Assembly (NCBI GenBank): GCA_014825775.1
Contig: MVAQ01000066.1
Coordinates: forward strand, 1-64,000
From: Krasilnikovozyma curviuscula
Taxonomy: Eukaryota > Basidiomycota > Tremellomycetes > Cystofilobasidiales > Mrakiaceae
Reading direction: 5' to 3'
Length of the DNA stretch: 64,000 nt
Below the pieces are notes generated by a model. It worked only from the letters and a program-made list of their open reading frames with translations. It was not told the DNA's origin and did no database searches. This document shows positions 11,932 to 22,602 of this stretch, one piece after another. Positions within the stretch are counted from its first letter, which is position 1. Every line of letters begins with the position of its first letter. Both the position numbers and the translations under genes were made by a program.

Positions 11932-14900
11932 ATGCCAACGATCGATATCAGCGATCTCAAGATGCAAGACAAGGACTCTGACGCGTCTTATGGACATCAA
12001 CGTCTCTCCAGGACTTCGAATACGTTCGACTTCGAGAAGAACCCAGCTGCTCCATCGGTTCTCGAAATCGATAAGAAGCGCAGACAGGAGTTCAGTGGCC
12101 TGCCGCTTTTCTGGGTCTCATGTTCTGCCATCGGTGCGTGTTGTTATCATTGGTTCAATCCTGGCGCGATGTTGCTTTTGTTGTTCATTTCTTCCAGTCT
12201 TCTAATAATCTTTCTTCCTTTGCATTTTGATTGTTTAGGTGCTATCTAGTGAGATGCTGTTTATCTACTAATAAGTAACATTTGCAAGTTTGCTGACTTC
12301 AGACCCCCGTTGGCCCTACCAGCGGTGACATAGGAACCTCCCCTCTCTACGTCTTTTCGTCTACATTCTCCTCCGAGCCAACTTACGAGGAACTCATCTG
12401 TGCTACCTCGTTGATGTGAGCACAGTCCAGCATTTCTCTAGAAGCTCTAGCTCAAAGTATGAGTTGCATCCCCGTGCGCGAATTTGGCGGACTGACGTTT
12501 CAAAATGTTTTAAAATAGTGTCTGGTCGCTGTTCTTGATGGTCGCAGTCAAATACGTTTTCATTGTATTGTTTGCAGATGATGAGGGAGAAGGTAATTAT
12601 ACGTTGATGTCATTGTCTACTTCTTACTCTGTGTTGACTTTTCTGTGTTGCTTTCCTCGCAGGTGGTACCTTCGCCCTCTACTCCCACATCGCACGCTAC
12701 GCTTCAATTGAGCGTCATGATCCAACTAGAAACGGTGTGAAAATGGAACGATTCCGAACAGGTGACATTGGAAAGTCAAATCGAACCCTTCGTCGAATCC
12801 TCGAATCCTCAACTTTACTTAAGAACATCCTTCGTGGAGCCGCCATCTTTGGTATCAGTGCGGTCATGTCGGATGGTGCTCTTACCCCAGCTCAATCAGT
12901 TCTCGGTGCTATTCAAGGTCTCACGGTTATCAAGCCGGACCTGACATCTAGTCAAATCGTAGGAATTACCATCGCTATCCTCTTCGTACTCTTCGCTGCT
13001 CAGCCATTGGGTCTTTCGGTGCGTTTATCGTGTGTTCATAATATCATAATAACCTGAATAAGGTTCTCATTTATTTGCGATTACCGCAGAGACTCTCATT
13101 TGGATTCTCGCCGATCATTATCATCTGGTTGCTTCTGAACCTCGTTTCCGGTATTTACAACTTGGCTACCTACGATGCCAGCTTGCTGAAAGCTTTCAAC
13201 CCTTACTACGCTGGGAAATGGTTCATGCTGGATGGTAGTGGAAGCTGGAGAGCCTGTGGTGGTATTTTACTCGCTTTCACCGGTATGAGCTGTGGTTCAT
13301 CACACCTCACTGGATCTAATAACTACTAACTGCTTGGCTTTATCAAACGCAGGGGTTGAAGCTCTGTTTGCTGATTTGGGTGCATTTTCAAGAAGAGCCA
13401 TCCAGTTCAGTTGGCTCTGCTTTGTTTTCCCATGCTTGGTCTTCACTTACATCGGACAAGCTGCGCACATTTCTCACAACGCTGGAGGTGAGTCTTGACG
13501 ATTTTATTTTATTTTATTTTTTGGGTAGGAAATGAAGTTGATCTGGATTATGTGGATTATTTTGCCCGCACAGCTTACTCGAATCCATTCTACAACACTC
13601 TTCCACCTAACGTTTTCTACTTTGGTCTCGTTATGGCGATTCTCGCAACTATCGTCGCATCTCAGGCGATGATCACCGGGACCTTCCAAATTTTAGTCCA
13701 AGCGATGAACTTAAACTACTTCCCGCGACTACCTACCAAATATCTCAGTAACACCGTTCATGGACAGGCTTACATACCTCTCGCTAACTGGTTGCTGATG
13801 GCAGGAACTATGATCGTTGCTGGTGTATTCAATAACACCACCAGGTGAGTCGTTCTTAGATTTTGGCCATATAGCTGCGACAGCTCAAAAATCTTCCTGA
13901 TCTCCTCTCCTCTTAGCTTGGGCAATGCGTACGGACTCTGGTAACCCTCGTTTTCTTTTGATACTTCCCTTGTCGTTATCGCTGACCCTTCGCGATTTTG
14001 TCTCAGCGTAATGATCGTGACGTTCATCACCACTTGTATGGTCTCCTGCGTGGCTGTTCTTGTCTGGAGAATCCATCCCATCATCGTCTTCCCAATCTGG
14101 CTCATCTTCGCCCTCTTCGATGGTATCTACCTCTCGGTTTCGCTCCTCAAAGTCCCACTCGGTGCCTGGTTCACCATTATGCTCGCGGTCATCATCAGTA
14201 CACTCATGCTCATCTGGAGATGGGGGACCGGAAGAAAGTGGGACGCGGAATCTCACACTACCGCCGAGCTTAGAGCTCAACTGATCACTGTTGGAGATGG
14301 CATGTTGTGGGAAGGAAAGAGCGGCGCTGCCATCAAGACTCTTCCAGGAGTTGGAATGTACTTCGATGAGACTGATGGTGTTGACCCTCAAGTCTTTATC
14401 CACTGGATCAAAGTATTCTCCGCTCGTCATGAAGTTTGTGAGTTTGATCTCTGCCAGGACATGATCTCTCATCTCTAATGATCGTTCCCATCTCGCAGGT
14501 GTTTTCGTCAACTTGAAGCAGGCTGCTGTCCCAACTGTCGCTCATGAAGACAAGAATCACATCCGACGTATTCCCAACACTCCCAACGCATTCCGCATAG
14601 TCGTTCGATACGGGTATTCAGAGGGTAAGTTCCATCACACATCACAAGATCTTTTTCTTTCCTCGCTTGCTTTACTAACCGAGCTGCTCTTCTTAGTCCT
14701 TGGGATGGGCGATCTTCCAAACAACATCATGAACGCCGTACAAGCCTTCATTGTTGAATCAATCACCTCACTCCCATCAACTGAACACCCGCACTACACT
14801 AAGTTTAACACGGAGAAGGTTCTCCTCGAGCGTTGCGTTGCACTCAAACCACCGACCTTTATGTTTGGAAAAAAGAACCTCAAGGTTAAGCCAAAGACAA

Positions 14901-15025
14901 ACATTGTTGTCGCAGGCTTCTTGCAGGTTTACCTGACCTTGAGAATACTCTTGGTCTCAAAGCCTAAACTATTTGAGCTTCCTGCTGATCAGTCGGTTGA
15001 GGTTGGAAGAACCGAATTGCTTTGA
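11932..15025 (+). CDS. HAK/KUP/KT-family potassium transporter
   Basis: A multi-exon gene of about 800 residues. The N-terminus is cytosolic; the first membrane helix contains FWVSCSAIGAIYGDIGTSPLY, where the GDIGTSPLYV signature of HAK/KUP carriers is reconstituted across two introns flanking a 10-nt exon (12239-12248). Later conserved blocks include GEGGTFALYSHIARY, SVLGAIQGL, FADLGAFS, IASQAMITGTFQIL and the cytosolic C-terminal domain ending at TGA 15023-15025. These proteins carry high-affinity K+ uptake, probably with H+ or Na+ coupling, at the plasma membrane. I see no interruption in any core helix. It is convergent with the BAP31-like gene (295 bp between stops). Family assignment is secure; transport affinity is not deducible. 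Confidence 0.92.
12239..12248 (+). other. 10-nt micro-exon of the potassium transporter gene
   Basis: Exon 1 ends at 12133 in phase 1 (SAI plus one base). Ten bases between acceptor TTTAG and donor GTGAGA add the codons for Gly-Ala-Ile, and the next exon at 12323 completes Tyr and continues GDIGTSPLYVF. Without this micro-exon the invariant GDIG block would be out of frame. Confidence 0.75.
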
Positions 15026-15320
15026 TTATTTAGTATCCCGGATGTGAGGTGGGCTGGTGAAGGCTTGGCTTTCAATTGTACGATCCTTTCGATTCACCAT
15101 CTGCAATAGTATAGACATTTCCTCAAAGTTCAACCAGGTGTCAAACCCTACCATATAGTTTGCGACGGTAGATTTCAATTTCACTTGCTCAGGCTTGCAA
15201 GAGTCGACGAAAAACAAACACCATACATCGTTACACGCGTCACTCGCGCTAGGTTTGAGAGTCGTTATGGCATTCTGAGTCTTGGGGATGGGAGGTGGAG
15301 CCAAGTGCAGAGATGCGATA

Positions 15321-16390
15321 TTAGTCCTTCTTCTTGTCACCCGGCAAGCTAGTTACTTTCTGGTGCTCTCCTGTCAGTCTGTCGTATTCCGCAGCTTGGG
15401 AAGCAGCTTGGCTCTTCAACGTGGCTGTCAAGTGAAGAAAAGTATGGTCAGAGATGTAAGCGCATTGCTGATGACCTCAAAGGAGTCATCTACTCACCGA
15501 TATCTCTGTCTTTAGCTTCAATAACATCTTCGAGCTCCTTGACCTTCTGAGTCAAGTCACCACTCTCTTGTGCTCTTCTAGACGAGGCTGCACTGGACCC
15601 TTTGAGTGTCCCAAGCTCTTCAGCAGCGTTAATGAGGTCAAGGTTCAAGCTGAAAGTACGGCTGAGGATGAAGGCAAGACCAAGAGTTCCACCAGTCAAG
15701 TAGAGGTTACGCTGAGCGTAGAACTAAACGGACCAAAAATTACGTCTCTTGTCAGTTTCGCCCTGTGAACCACCCTCAAAGCGTGGCGCGCGCAGCTCAC
15801 CTTTCTGCTCTGGTAGGCCGTTTGACTCCCGATGTCCTTGACTGAAGCTTGATTTTCAGAAACGGCAAGACCACGACCATCGTTGGCCACACGAACAAGA
15901 CGTTGAACGGCGTCGACTAAGAGCAACACAGATAGGGAGTCAGATTTCCGCTGCTTGGGAGTGGAAAATATGACGAAATGGCACTCACCAAAGAGGATGG
16001 CAATGAATATGAACGATATCTTGAGACCATACTGGATTTTTGCGATCTGAAGATGATAAATGTTATGTCATTGGGGGGACATCGCCATAGGCGGACATGG
16101 GGAGGGCAAAACGTACAATTGGATTATGCTCTAGGAAACGGAAGACCTTCTTTCGCATCACCAGAGGCCATGGGGCCAGCATCACAGCACAGAGGCCAAT
16201 CTCTAGCGAGAGAAGCAAGAAGCTACAGTCCAGCAGATACAGAAATGGTCAGCTCAAAGGTCATATGAGATGCTTGCTGTCCTGGTGTAATATTCTTACC
16301 AAAGGGAGTAGTAGAGCTATTGGTTAAAAACATGGAAGGTCAGGTACTTCATCTTTTGAGAATAAAGGTGAATCAGTTACTTACAGTCAT
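15321..16390 (-). CDS. YET3: BAP31/Yet3-like ER membrane protein
   Basis: The start exon at 16390-16385 is only ATG ACT, the second exon 17 nt (16316-16300), and the third begins CFLLLSLEIGLCAVML. Helix 1 is followed by PWPLVMRKKVFRFLE, IAKIQYGLKISFIFIAILF (helix 2), FVDAVQRL and LYLTGGTLGLAFILSRT (helix 3). A cytosolic coiled coil then runs to the end. This is the BAP31/Yet topology, with three N-terminal membrane helices. The protein ends DKKKD with lysines at -3 and -4, a KKxx ER-retrieval signal. Family members help sort and quality-control membrane proteins leaving the ER. The stop is at 15321-15323. The call is firm, while the specific cargo role is unknown. Confidence 0.88.
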
Positions 16391-16727
16391 TTTCAGGTAA
16401 GATCGTAGAGGAGGGAAGATTTAGTTGAGGAGAGGAACGGAAAGCACAGCAGGGCGGTGATGACGTGCACAACTCGACTTTCTCAAATTTCCAAAATGCA
16501 CTCAAGTAGCTTCAGTTCCGAAAGTGAGGTTGGGTACTGTAATTAACCTAAGATGATGTATCATTGAAGCTGTGAGGTGATTTTATACTAGAATTTCTGA
16601 TCGCATCCACGTTGCTGCTCTCCGTTTGTGCGCACTCTGCTGTCCTGCCAGCAGACCAAATAACGATCTTTCTGAATAATATGTTGGACCACATGCAACA
16701 TCTTTACACGAGCTGCTCTAAGACAGT
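16391..16727. other. Intergenic: YET3 promoter and NUP49 3' side
   Basis: 337 bp, both neighbours on the minus strand. No gene or RNA recognised. Confidence 0.5.
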
Positions 16728-18431
16728 TTAGCTCATAGTCAACCCTTCCATCCCATCACTCGTATCTTGCTCCTTTCCACCTCCAATTCCAGCAAACGGA
16801 TCTCTCACACTTCCAGTTCGTTCGCGCCATAGCCTCCTATATTCATCCTTCAAGAACGCTAACTTTTCTTCTGAGATCGTCGCTATACGTGAAGCAAGGA
16901 CTGATATGATCTTTTGGTGTGTCTGAACAGTTTGCGAGATGGCTGCGGTGCAAATAACGTTAAGTCAACTATAGGAAGACGATGGGCAATGTAGGGAGGG
17001 AAAAACTCACCTTCAGGTCCTTCAACTGCGCTTCCGTTGTTCAGAGAGTAGCTGTTAAGAACCTGTTCCAACTCCTCCATTGTCCTCGTGTAGACCCCAA
17101 CTTTCTCGGCCATCTCATTTGTGATCCGACTGAAATACTCCGTCGTGAATGCTTGGCCAGCACTGTTTGAATTATTACTCGAACCGAGGACGGAAGCCAA
17201 GCCTGAACGAGATGATTGTGGATTTGTCTAAATGATTGATGAAGACGCCATCAGCCCACGGTTTGTGAAAGTTAACACCAAGGGGGAGAGAAAGCAGCTC
17301 ACTTTTAAAGCTTCCGTGATACGCAAGATTGAGAGTGCATCTTCGCAATCTCTATCGAGCTTTAATCGCAGTTCTTTGATCTGCCACTGTGATCCTTTCA
17401 AAGCAGTCGACAGATTCTTTTCCTCCTGTAAGCGCCCGAACAAAACCGGAATCAGGTTTGACATAAAAAACCAAGCTTGGTGTGGTGCTTCGAACTTACT
17501 TGCGTAGCTCTTGCGAGGAGCGTTGATGTTTGAGGGATGACGGCGCCGGTCGAGAGTCCCCCAGATGTTGAAGCACCTAATCTTCTGCCCTCCTCTAACG
17601 GATGCTCTTTACCAGCACGTGATTGGTTGACCGTTTCGTTGATGAAAGCACTAAATGGATACAAATGGTGAAAGTGAGCGAGAAGTCGTGATTGATGGCC
17701 AGTGATTGATGGCCAAGGAATTCAACAGCGTACTCAATCTGTTCGATCATCTTTTGGTGAGCTTCAGGTAACTCGCTAAGTTTTGTCTTCTTTCCTATCG
17801 CGACCTGAGGCTGCTGCTGCTGTTGTTGTTGCTGCTGCTGTGGTTGCTCAAAAAGTGAGGCAGTATTGGTAGCAGCTGCCGACTGAGCACCGAACAACCC
17901 ACTCGATTGTTGCTGCTGTTGTGGCTGGCCAAATTGGGATGTAGAAGGCTGTTGTGGTTGAGAAGTAGATGCATTTCCAAAGAGAGAGGTGGTTGGACCA
18001 GCAGCGGCTGGTTGACCAAAGAGTGAAGTTGACGACTGCTGCTGAGCTGGCTGACCAAAAAGAGAAGTACCAGTTGCTGGTGGCTGTTGTCCAAATAAAC
18101 CACCTCCTGCAGCTGGAGCAGCTGAAGTGGTAGCAGCTGTCTGAGTTCCACCAAACAGTCCACCTCCCGTCGTCGACGTTCCTCCTCCTCCAAACAGTGA
18201 AGTTGCTGGCTGTTGCTGTTGCTGCTGTCCAGGTTGACCAAAGAGACCTCCTGTAGTAGGAGCTGTTTGCTGGGCTGGTTGTCCAAACAGGGATGTACCA
18301 GCAGCTGGTTGAGCTGCAGGAGCAGGCGTTCCAAACGAAAACGTCGGTGCTGCAGTCTGTTCTTCGACCTCAGATTAGTATTTTAAAATCTAGATGCCAG
18401 TGATTTCACTCACTGAAGTACCTCCAAACAT
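16728..18431 (-). CDS. NUP49: FG nucleoporin, NUP49/NUP58 type
   Basis: The first exon encodes only MFGGTS; the second holds a Gln/Thr/Ala-rich FG domain with about ten LFG or QFG repeats (GLFGQ, SLFGQ, SLFGG and similar) and poly-Gln runs (17811-17845, 18205-18225). The remainder is alpha-helical. It begins KKTKLSELPEAHQKMIEQIEYA, continues through segments such as SNLIPVLFGRLQEEKNLS and EYFSRITNEMAEKVGVYTRTMEELEQVL, and ends GMEGLTMS with the stop at 16728-16730. This matches Nup49/Nup58, the central-channel nucleoporin that pairs with Nsp1/Nup62 and Nup57/Nup54. An EQIEYAVEFL read-through near 17730 shows an intron donor that must be spliced. It shares a 283 bp divergent promoter with SRP9. 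Confidence 0.85.
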
Positions 18432-18714
18432 TCTAAACACCTAAACTATGAAATAAAGTAGGGAAAGACGGAACAAGGAGGTCAGGGTGATTGGATGTCA
18501 AGCATGGCATGAGAGTGCCGTTTAACCTGACCCAGAGCTGAATACACACCTTTTGGTTCTCTAATGGAAGACTAAACTGACTGACTGACCAGTTAACCTG
18601 AGATTCGAATGGTATCGTGGCTAGAACCAACCTCTCGCAGAAAAATCCTCGCCTGGTTTTGAGCAGCAAACAGCATCTGACCAAACTCTCCGAGGTTTTG
18701 TTTAGCCTGATACG

Positions 18715-19347
18715 ATGGTTTACGTGAAGAAGTGGACTGATTTCGTCCAGCAGTGTACAAATGTGAGTTCTCAATTCCAATCCCAGTTTATGCCAGGGCT
18801 TTTTCGCTGACTTGCTTGCACGTCTGCCGTATCGATTGACCAGCTTTATGAATCTTCGCCGAGCAAGGTGTGCTTTTCTGTCGATTCTTTGATTCTGGAT
18901 GTCTTGACATGGTCGTTGATTGAATTGTGACGCTCTTTGATGTAATAGACTCGATACTCTATCAAATTCAGGCCCAAGGAGGGAGTCCTCGTTCTGAAGT
19001 TGACAGACGATTCGACAGTGAGTCCATTTCCCAGATCTACAAGCTCTCCTTCCAATCTTGACCGTAAATGTTGCACTTTCCTCTAGTGTCTGAAACACAA
19101 AACAAAATCCTCAATCTTGCTGAACAGGTTCGAGAGTCTCAATACGACGTTGATGGAGAAAATGATGAATCGACAGCCACCGCCGCCGCTATCAGCTCCA
19201 GTTGAAGAGGAAATACCAAATGTGGAAGAAGGTGCTGCTCCTATGGACGGAGTGGAAGCACCGACAGCTGCAACACCCGCTGGTGCTGCACCTACAGCGC
19301 TTGGAGGCGGAGGGAAGAACAAGAAAAAGAAGGGAAAGAAGAAGTAG
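18715..19347 (+). CDS. SRP9: Signal recognition particle subunit SRP9 (SRP9/21)
   Basis: Four exons, 18715-18762, 18844-18867 (24 nt), 18949-19017 and 19087-19347, give a 133-residue protein. It reads MVYVKKWTDFVQQC, then LYESSPSKTRYSIKFRPKEG, VLVLKLTDDST and CLKHKTKSSILLNRFE. This follows the SRP9 fold: start helix, the LYxxxPxKTRY motif, the VLKVTDD strand and the CLxxKT strand. SRP9 dimerises with SRP14 on the Alu domain of SRP RNA and imposes elongation arrest. The tail after MMNRQPPPP is extended, Pro/Ala-rich, and ends with a basic Lys cluster (KKKKKGKKK), as in fungal SRP21. A large minus-strand open frame opposite this gene is a shadow. Confidence 0.92.
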
Positions 19348-19582
19348 AGCTTACCTGAAGATCTCAAACAGGAGCTGGTTGTATCAATATGTTTTTCGTT
19401 GAGGTGTTTCGGGTATGGCGAAAAGGAGACCCAAAAGTTGCGCAATATAGACATGCTATCGCTTGCGCCGCTGAACTCTTACAAGAGTAATAGGTTAACC
19501 CGATAGTCTTACACTTTTCAAAAAGTCGAGTCGGTATAAAAGATTACATATCTACGTTTCCAAATCGCAACTATCTCATAAC

Positions 19583-21568
19583 TCATTGCAAACTAACACC
19601 AATTTGCTCACCGACCTTGACAACGGTCTCCATTCCCTTCAAACTGTTTTCCATGAGGTCGTCATCGAATCTGGATACCGACCAAAACAGTCAGTGTGGG
19701 AACATGGGGATGCTCGGCTCAAAGAGGTGTATACGAACTTCATTAGCTCATCTTGGAACAGACAGATCACAGTAGAGCCTCCGTATGCGAAATACTATGG
19801 AAAGAGAAGATTACAATATTAGTACTTATACCGTTGTCGTCTAAGATTCGATAAATACGAAACGACTCACTCCAAGATCCTGGTTCTTTTTGACTCTCGT
19901 CCCTACAGGATCCTTCTCGCTGAAGTTGATGCTTCCCACCAAGAGAGCACCAATCGCAACCAAGACAACAATTCCTTTCTTGGTTCCAAACTCGACGTCT
20001 TCGATGACCATCACCGCTCTCGAGTTGGCGGTGAAGACGTCGAGGTTCTCGTTGACAGCTTGGGGATTGACCGTGTACAGACTTCCTTTGATGAGTTTTA
20101 GAGACTTGACTGTTCCGGTGACTGGGGAATGGAAACGGTGGTAATCTGAAGAGAAAGAAAAGAAAACGAAGGTAGGGATTTGTCTGCAGTAAGGATGAGC
20201 TCCGACTTTCCCTTACCTTGCGGAGCCAGTCTGAAAATTGCAACCTCTGGTTCTGGGCCGAGGGAGGTTGCTAGCGCATCATCATCAAGTAGAGCTGGGA
20301 TTGTGAAGTTTTTGCCCTTGACCCTGGTTTTAAGAACGTTAGGGTTGTCAGCGCTGTGTATAAGTCACCGGTTTCGAATGGCGAGATAGGACTCACCAGA
20401 GTTCTTTAGCTTTCGCAACACCGTTCCAAACGCAGATTCGACACTTTCAAATAGAGACGCATTAATAAAGTGACACCACAATACCAGAGACGTATGGGCA
20501 TTAGACTTACGTCGGCAGCAGAAGTTATGATCGCATTTGAACTGTCGCCCGCAGCAGGTCTAGCATCAGGTTTGAGTTTACGGTAGAAGAACTGGTTGAA
20601 GGTTTTGTAGCTTTTGAGGTCAGGCTCAGCAAGCTCATCCAAGTTGAGGTTGAATTGCTTGACGAAAGACTGGATGTGGGGAAGGACTTCTGGACCTTCA
20701 GCATCGTAGACTTGACCCTCTACGACAAAATAGAAGCAAAAATATTGAGAAAGAAATATACCGAGGATGGAATGGTGCTACTTACGTCTGATGCTCTGCT
20801 TCATAAACAAGTCTTCGACTGTTTTATGTTTAACGAGCGAGTTCTGCGCAATGGTTTTCATCAGTCAGGTCTACTAAACAAGCCAAGCAACATGTAGCTC
20901 GTGCTACTCACACCATCAACAAAGAGTAGATGCATTCCCAACCTCACGTAGATCGACATCGCCTCGAACTCCGTCGCTCCAGTCTTCCGATCCGAAACGA
21001 CATAGTTTCCTACGTGATTCGCAGCAAACAGCTTATCAACAGCCGCTTGACTAGGGAAGAACCTCCTCAAATACGCATACGACTTTGGGTTGACTTCTTT
21101 GGTGGTGCCTGGAGTTTCTTCGTTAACTTTGCTGTGGGCGGACACTTCAGTGTTGTTTGGGTCGGTGACACCTTCGAAAGCTGATTCAATGGCTTCTGCG
21201 TGGTCATTGGCATGGGTTTTCGCTGGTTGCACAGCGTCGTTGTTGTGGTGGAAGAACATGAAGTGGGAGAGCTGTGCGTTGTTGCGGAGAGGTGATGAGG
21301 TAAAATAGACCGAACAAACGAGTAAGAACAAGCGAAAACGAGGTAGACCAGGAGAAAATGTAGCTCGCCTAGGTTAAGGAGTGAGCAGAAGGTGTAGTTT
21401 CAAATTCACAATCTGCGTAAAAGGGGCAGAACAGCCACTTAGATAGGTTCGGGATCATTATGTCGAGAATAGAGTAAAAACACATTCGCTACGCTCTTGA
21501 TTTAATCTGGAAAGTTCTCAAAATACTCACATGTTATTATTCTTGCTGATGCTGGATGAGATGAGCAT
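19583..21568 (-). CDS. PSD: Phosphatidylserine decarboxylase proenzyme
   Basis: Conserved blocks in order are YLRRFFPSQAAVDKLF, FEAMSIYVRLGMHLLF, SYKTFNQFFYRKLKPDARP, DYHRFHSPVTGTV and ALLVGSINF. The autocatalytic site appears as YGGSTVICLF just after an intron at about 19806-19870. GGST is the Psd2-type version of the LGST processing motif, where the Ser becomes the pyruvoyl group. A last exon encodes FDDDLMENSLKGMETVVKVGEQIGVSLQ, ending at TGA 19583-19585. The enzyme makes phosphatidylethanolamine from phosphatidylserine. A start at 21568 (MLISSSISKN) splices in frame to a hydrophobic LFLLVCSVYF stretch, possibly a membrane anchor; otherwise the ATG at 21260 is used. No C2 domain is seen. 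Confidence 0.9.
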
Positions 21569-22602
21569 CGATTGATGGAGCAGATGGTGCAACACAGAGA
21601 AACCAGGTCAGCCCTCCCCCACAAAGCTGATTCAAGCTGGTAATGGTCTTGACTTACCTGTAATATCTCTCGAGCAACGAGTTTCTTTCCCTTGAGGTAG
21701 ATTTGGAAAGGGGAGATGGGCGGGCGTTAAATGTAACTCTCCCTGCGCCTTTCTATTTCGGTTTCGTGGTGACGTTCTAGGACGACGGTGGCGTCCTGCT
21801 ATGTGCTTCTCAGACTGCCATCAAAACAATGTATGATGTACATTCTTTCGCTCTGACCAGACTACATGAGCAATCCACGCCTTTTCGTATCGAGTGGTAC
21901 GTACAAGGAAGGAAGCGTGATAACCCACGCAGTTGTAAAACAAGCTGACAGTCACGACGCTCTGGTTTGGATTCTGAACAGCGCTAATCCACCTATCTAT
22001 AGCGCGAAAGAAAGAAATGAAGCCTATTGATTGGGGTTTGTAGTGGTATGGAATTCAGGGTAGAGAGTCGAGAGTAAGAGTGAGAGCGTGTCATATTGTC
22101 AGCTGCAGATGATGTATGTGCATCCATCACCGTTGATCGCTCTGCGGGACCGCTGCTACTAAGTGATTTCCAGTCGAAGCTCGACAGGGATCCCCATTAG
22201 TGAGAGTCCTCTGGTGCTTCTTGGCCGTCCTAGCGTTGATTCGAATGAACACTTCTGGTATGCAAGCAACAAAAACTTGGTCAATTCCAGGAAATCTCAT
22301 CAATAACTTAGAGACCACCTCTTAACTATTCTAGAAGGCCTCAGATCTTGTTGCCTCAAGCCTTGCAATACGTTCCATTTAGTAAAGGGTTCAACTTTGA
22401 GCAGTTGAGACGAGACAAGCAGCTTGTCCTCACAGACATGAAGCATCTAGAGAATAGAATTACTTTTAAGGTGTAATCAAAGACAGAGAGAGCTTCCTTC
22501 TAAGGCTGCTTTCGACGTTACGCTCAGCTTCAAACTTTTATATAAAGTTTGACAGCGCAACAGAGGTATCTTCTATGAGTAGCTTTACGGGCATCACATT
22601 TA
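21569..22602. other. Intergenic, about 1 kb, nothing recognised
   Basis: The region lies upstream of PSD and downstream of the oxidase gene. Only short random frames are present and no RNA gene was recognised. Confidence 0.5.

Noticed and set aside
11673..11972. Minus-strand open frame of 99 codons upstream of the potassium transporter
   Set aside because: It overlaps the transporter's first exon and shows no motif or splice partner.
17795..18334. Leu/Gln-rich minus-strand frame of 179 codons
   Set aside because: It is the NUP49 FG/poly-Gln exon read in a wrong frame.
18433..19098. A 221-codon open frame on the minus strand next to NUP49
   Set aside because: It lies opposite the SRP9 exons, whose splice sites and family motifs are clear; its translation is Arg/Cys/Leu-rich with no domain, typical of an antisense shadow.
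19586..19822. Plus-strand open frame of 78 codons after SRP9
   Set aside because: It overlaps, in antisense, the last exons of PSD (GGST site and C-terminus), which are better supported.
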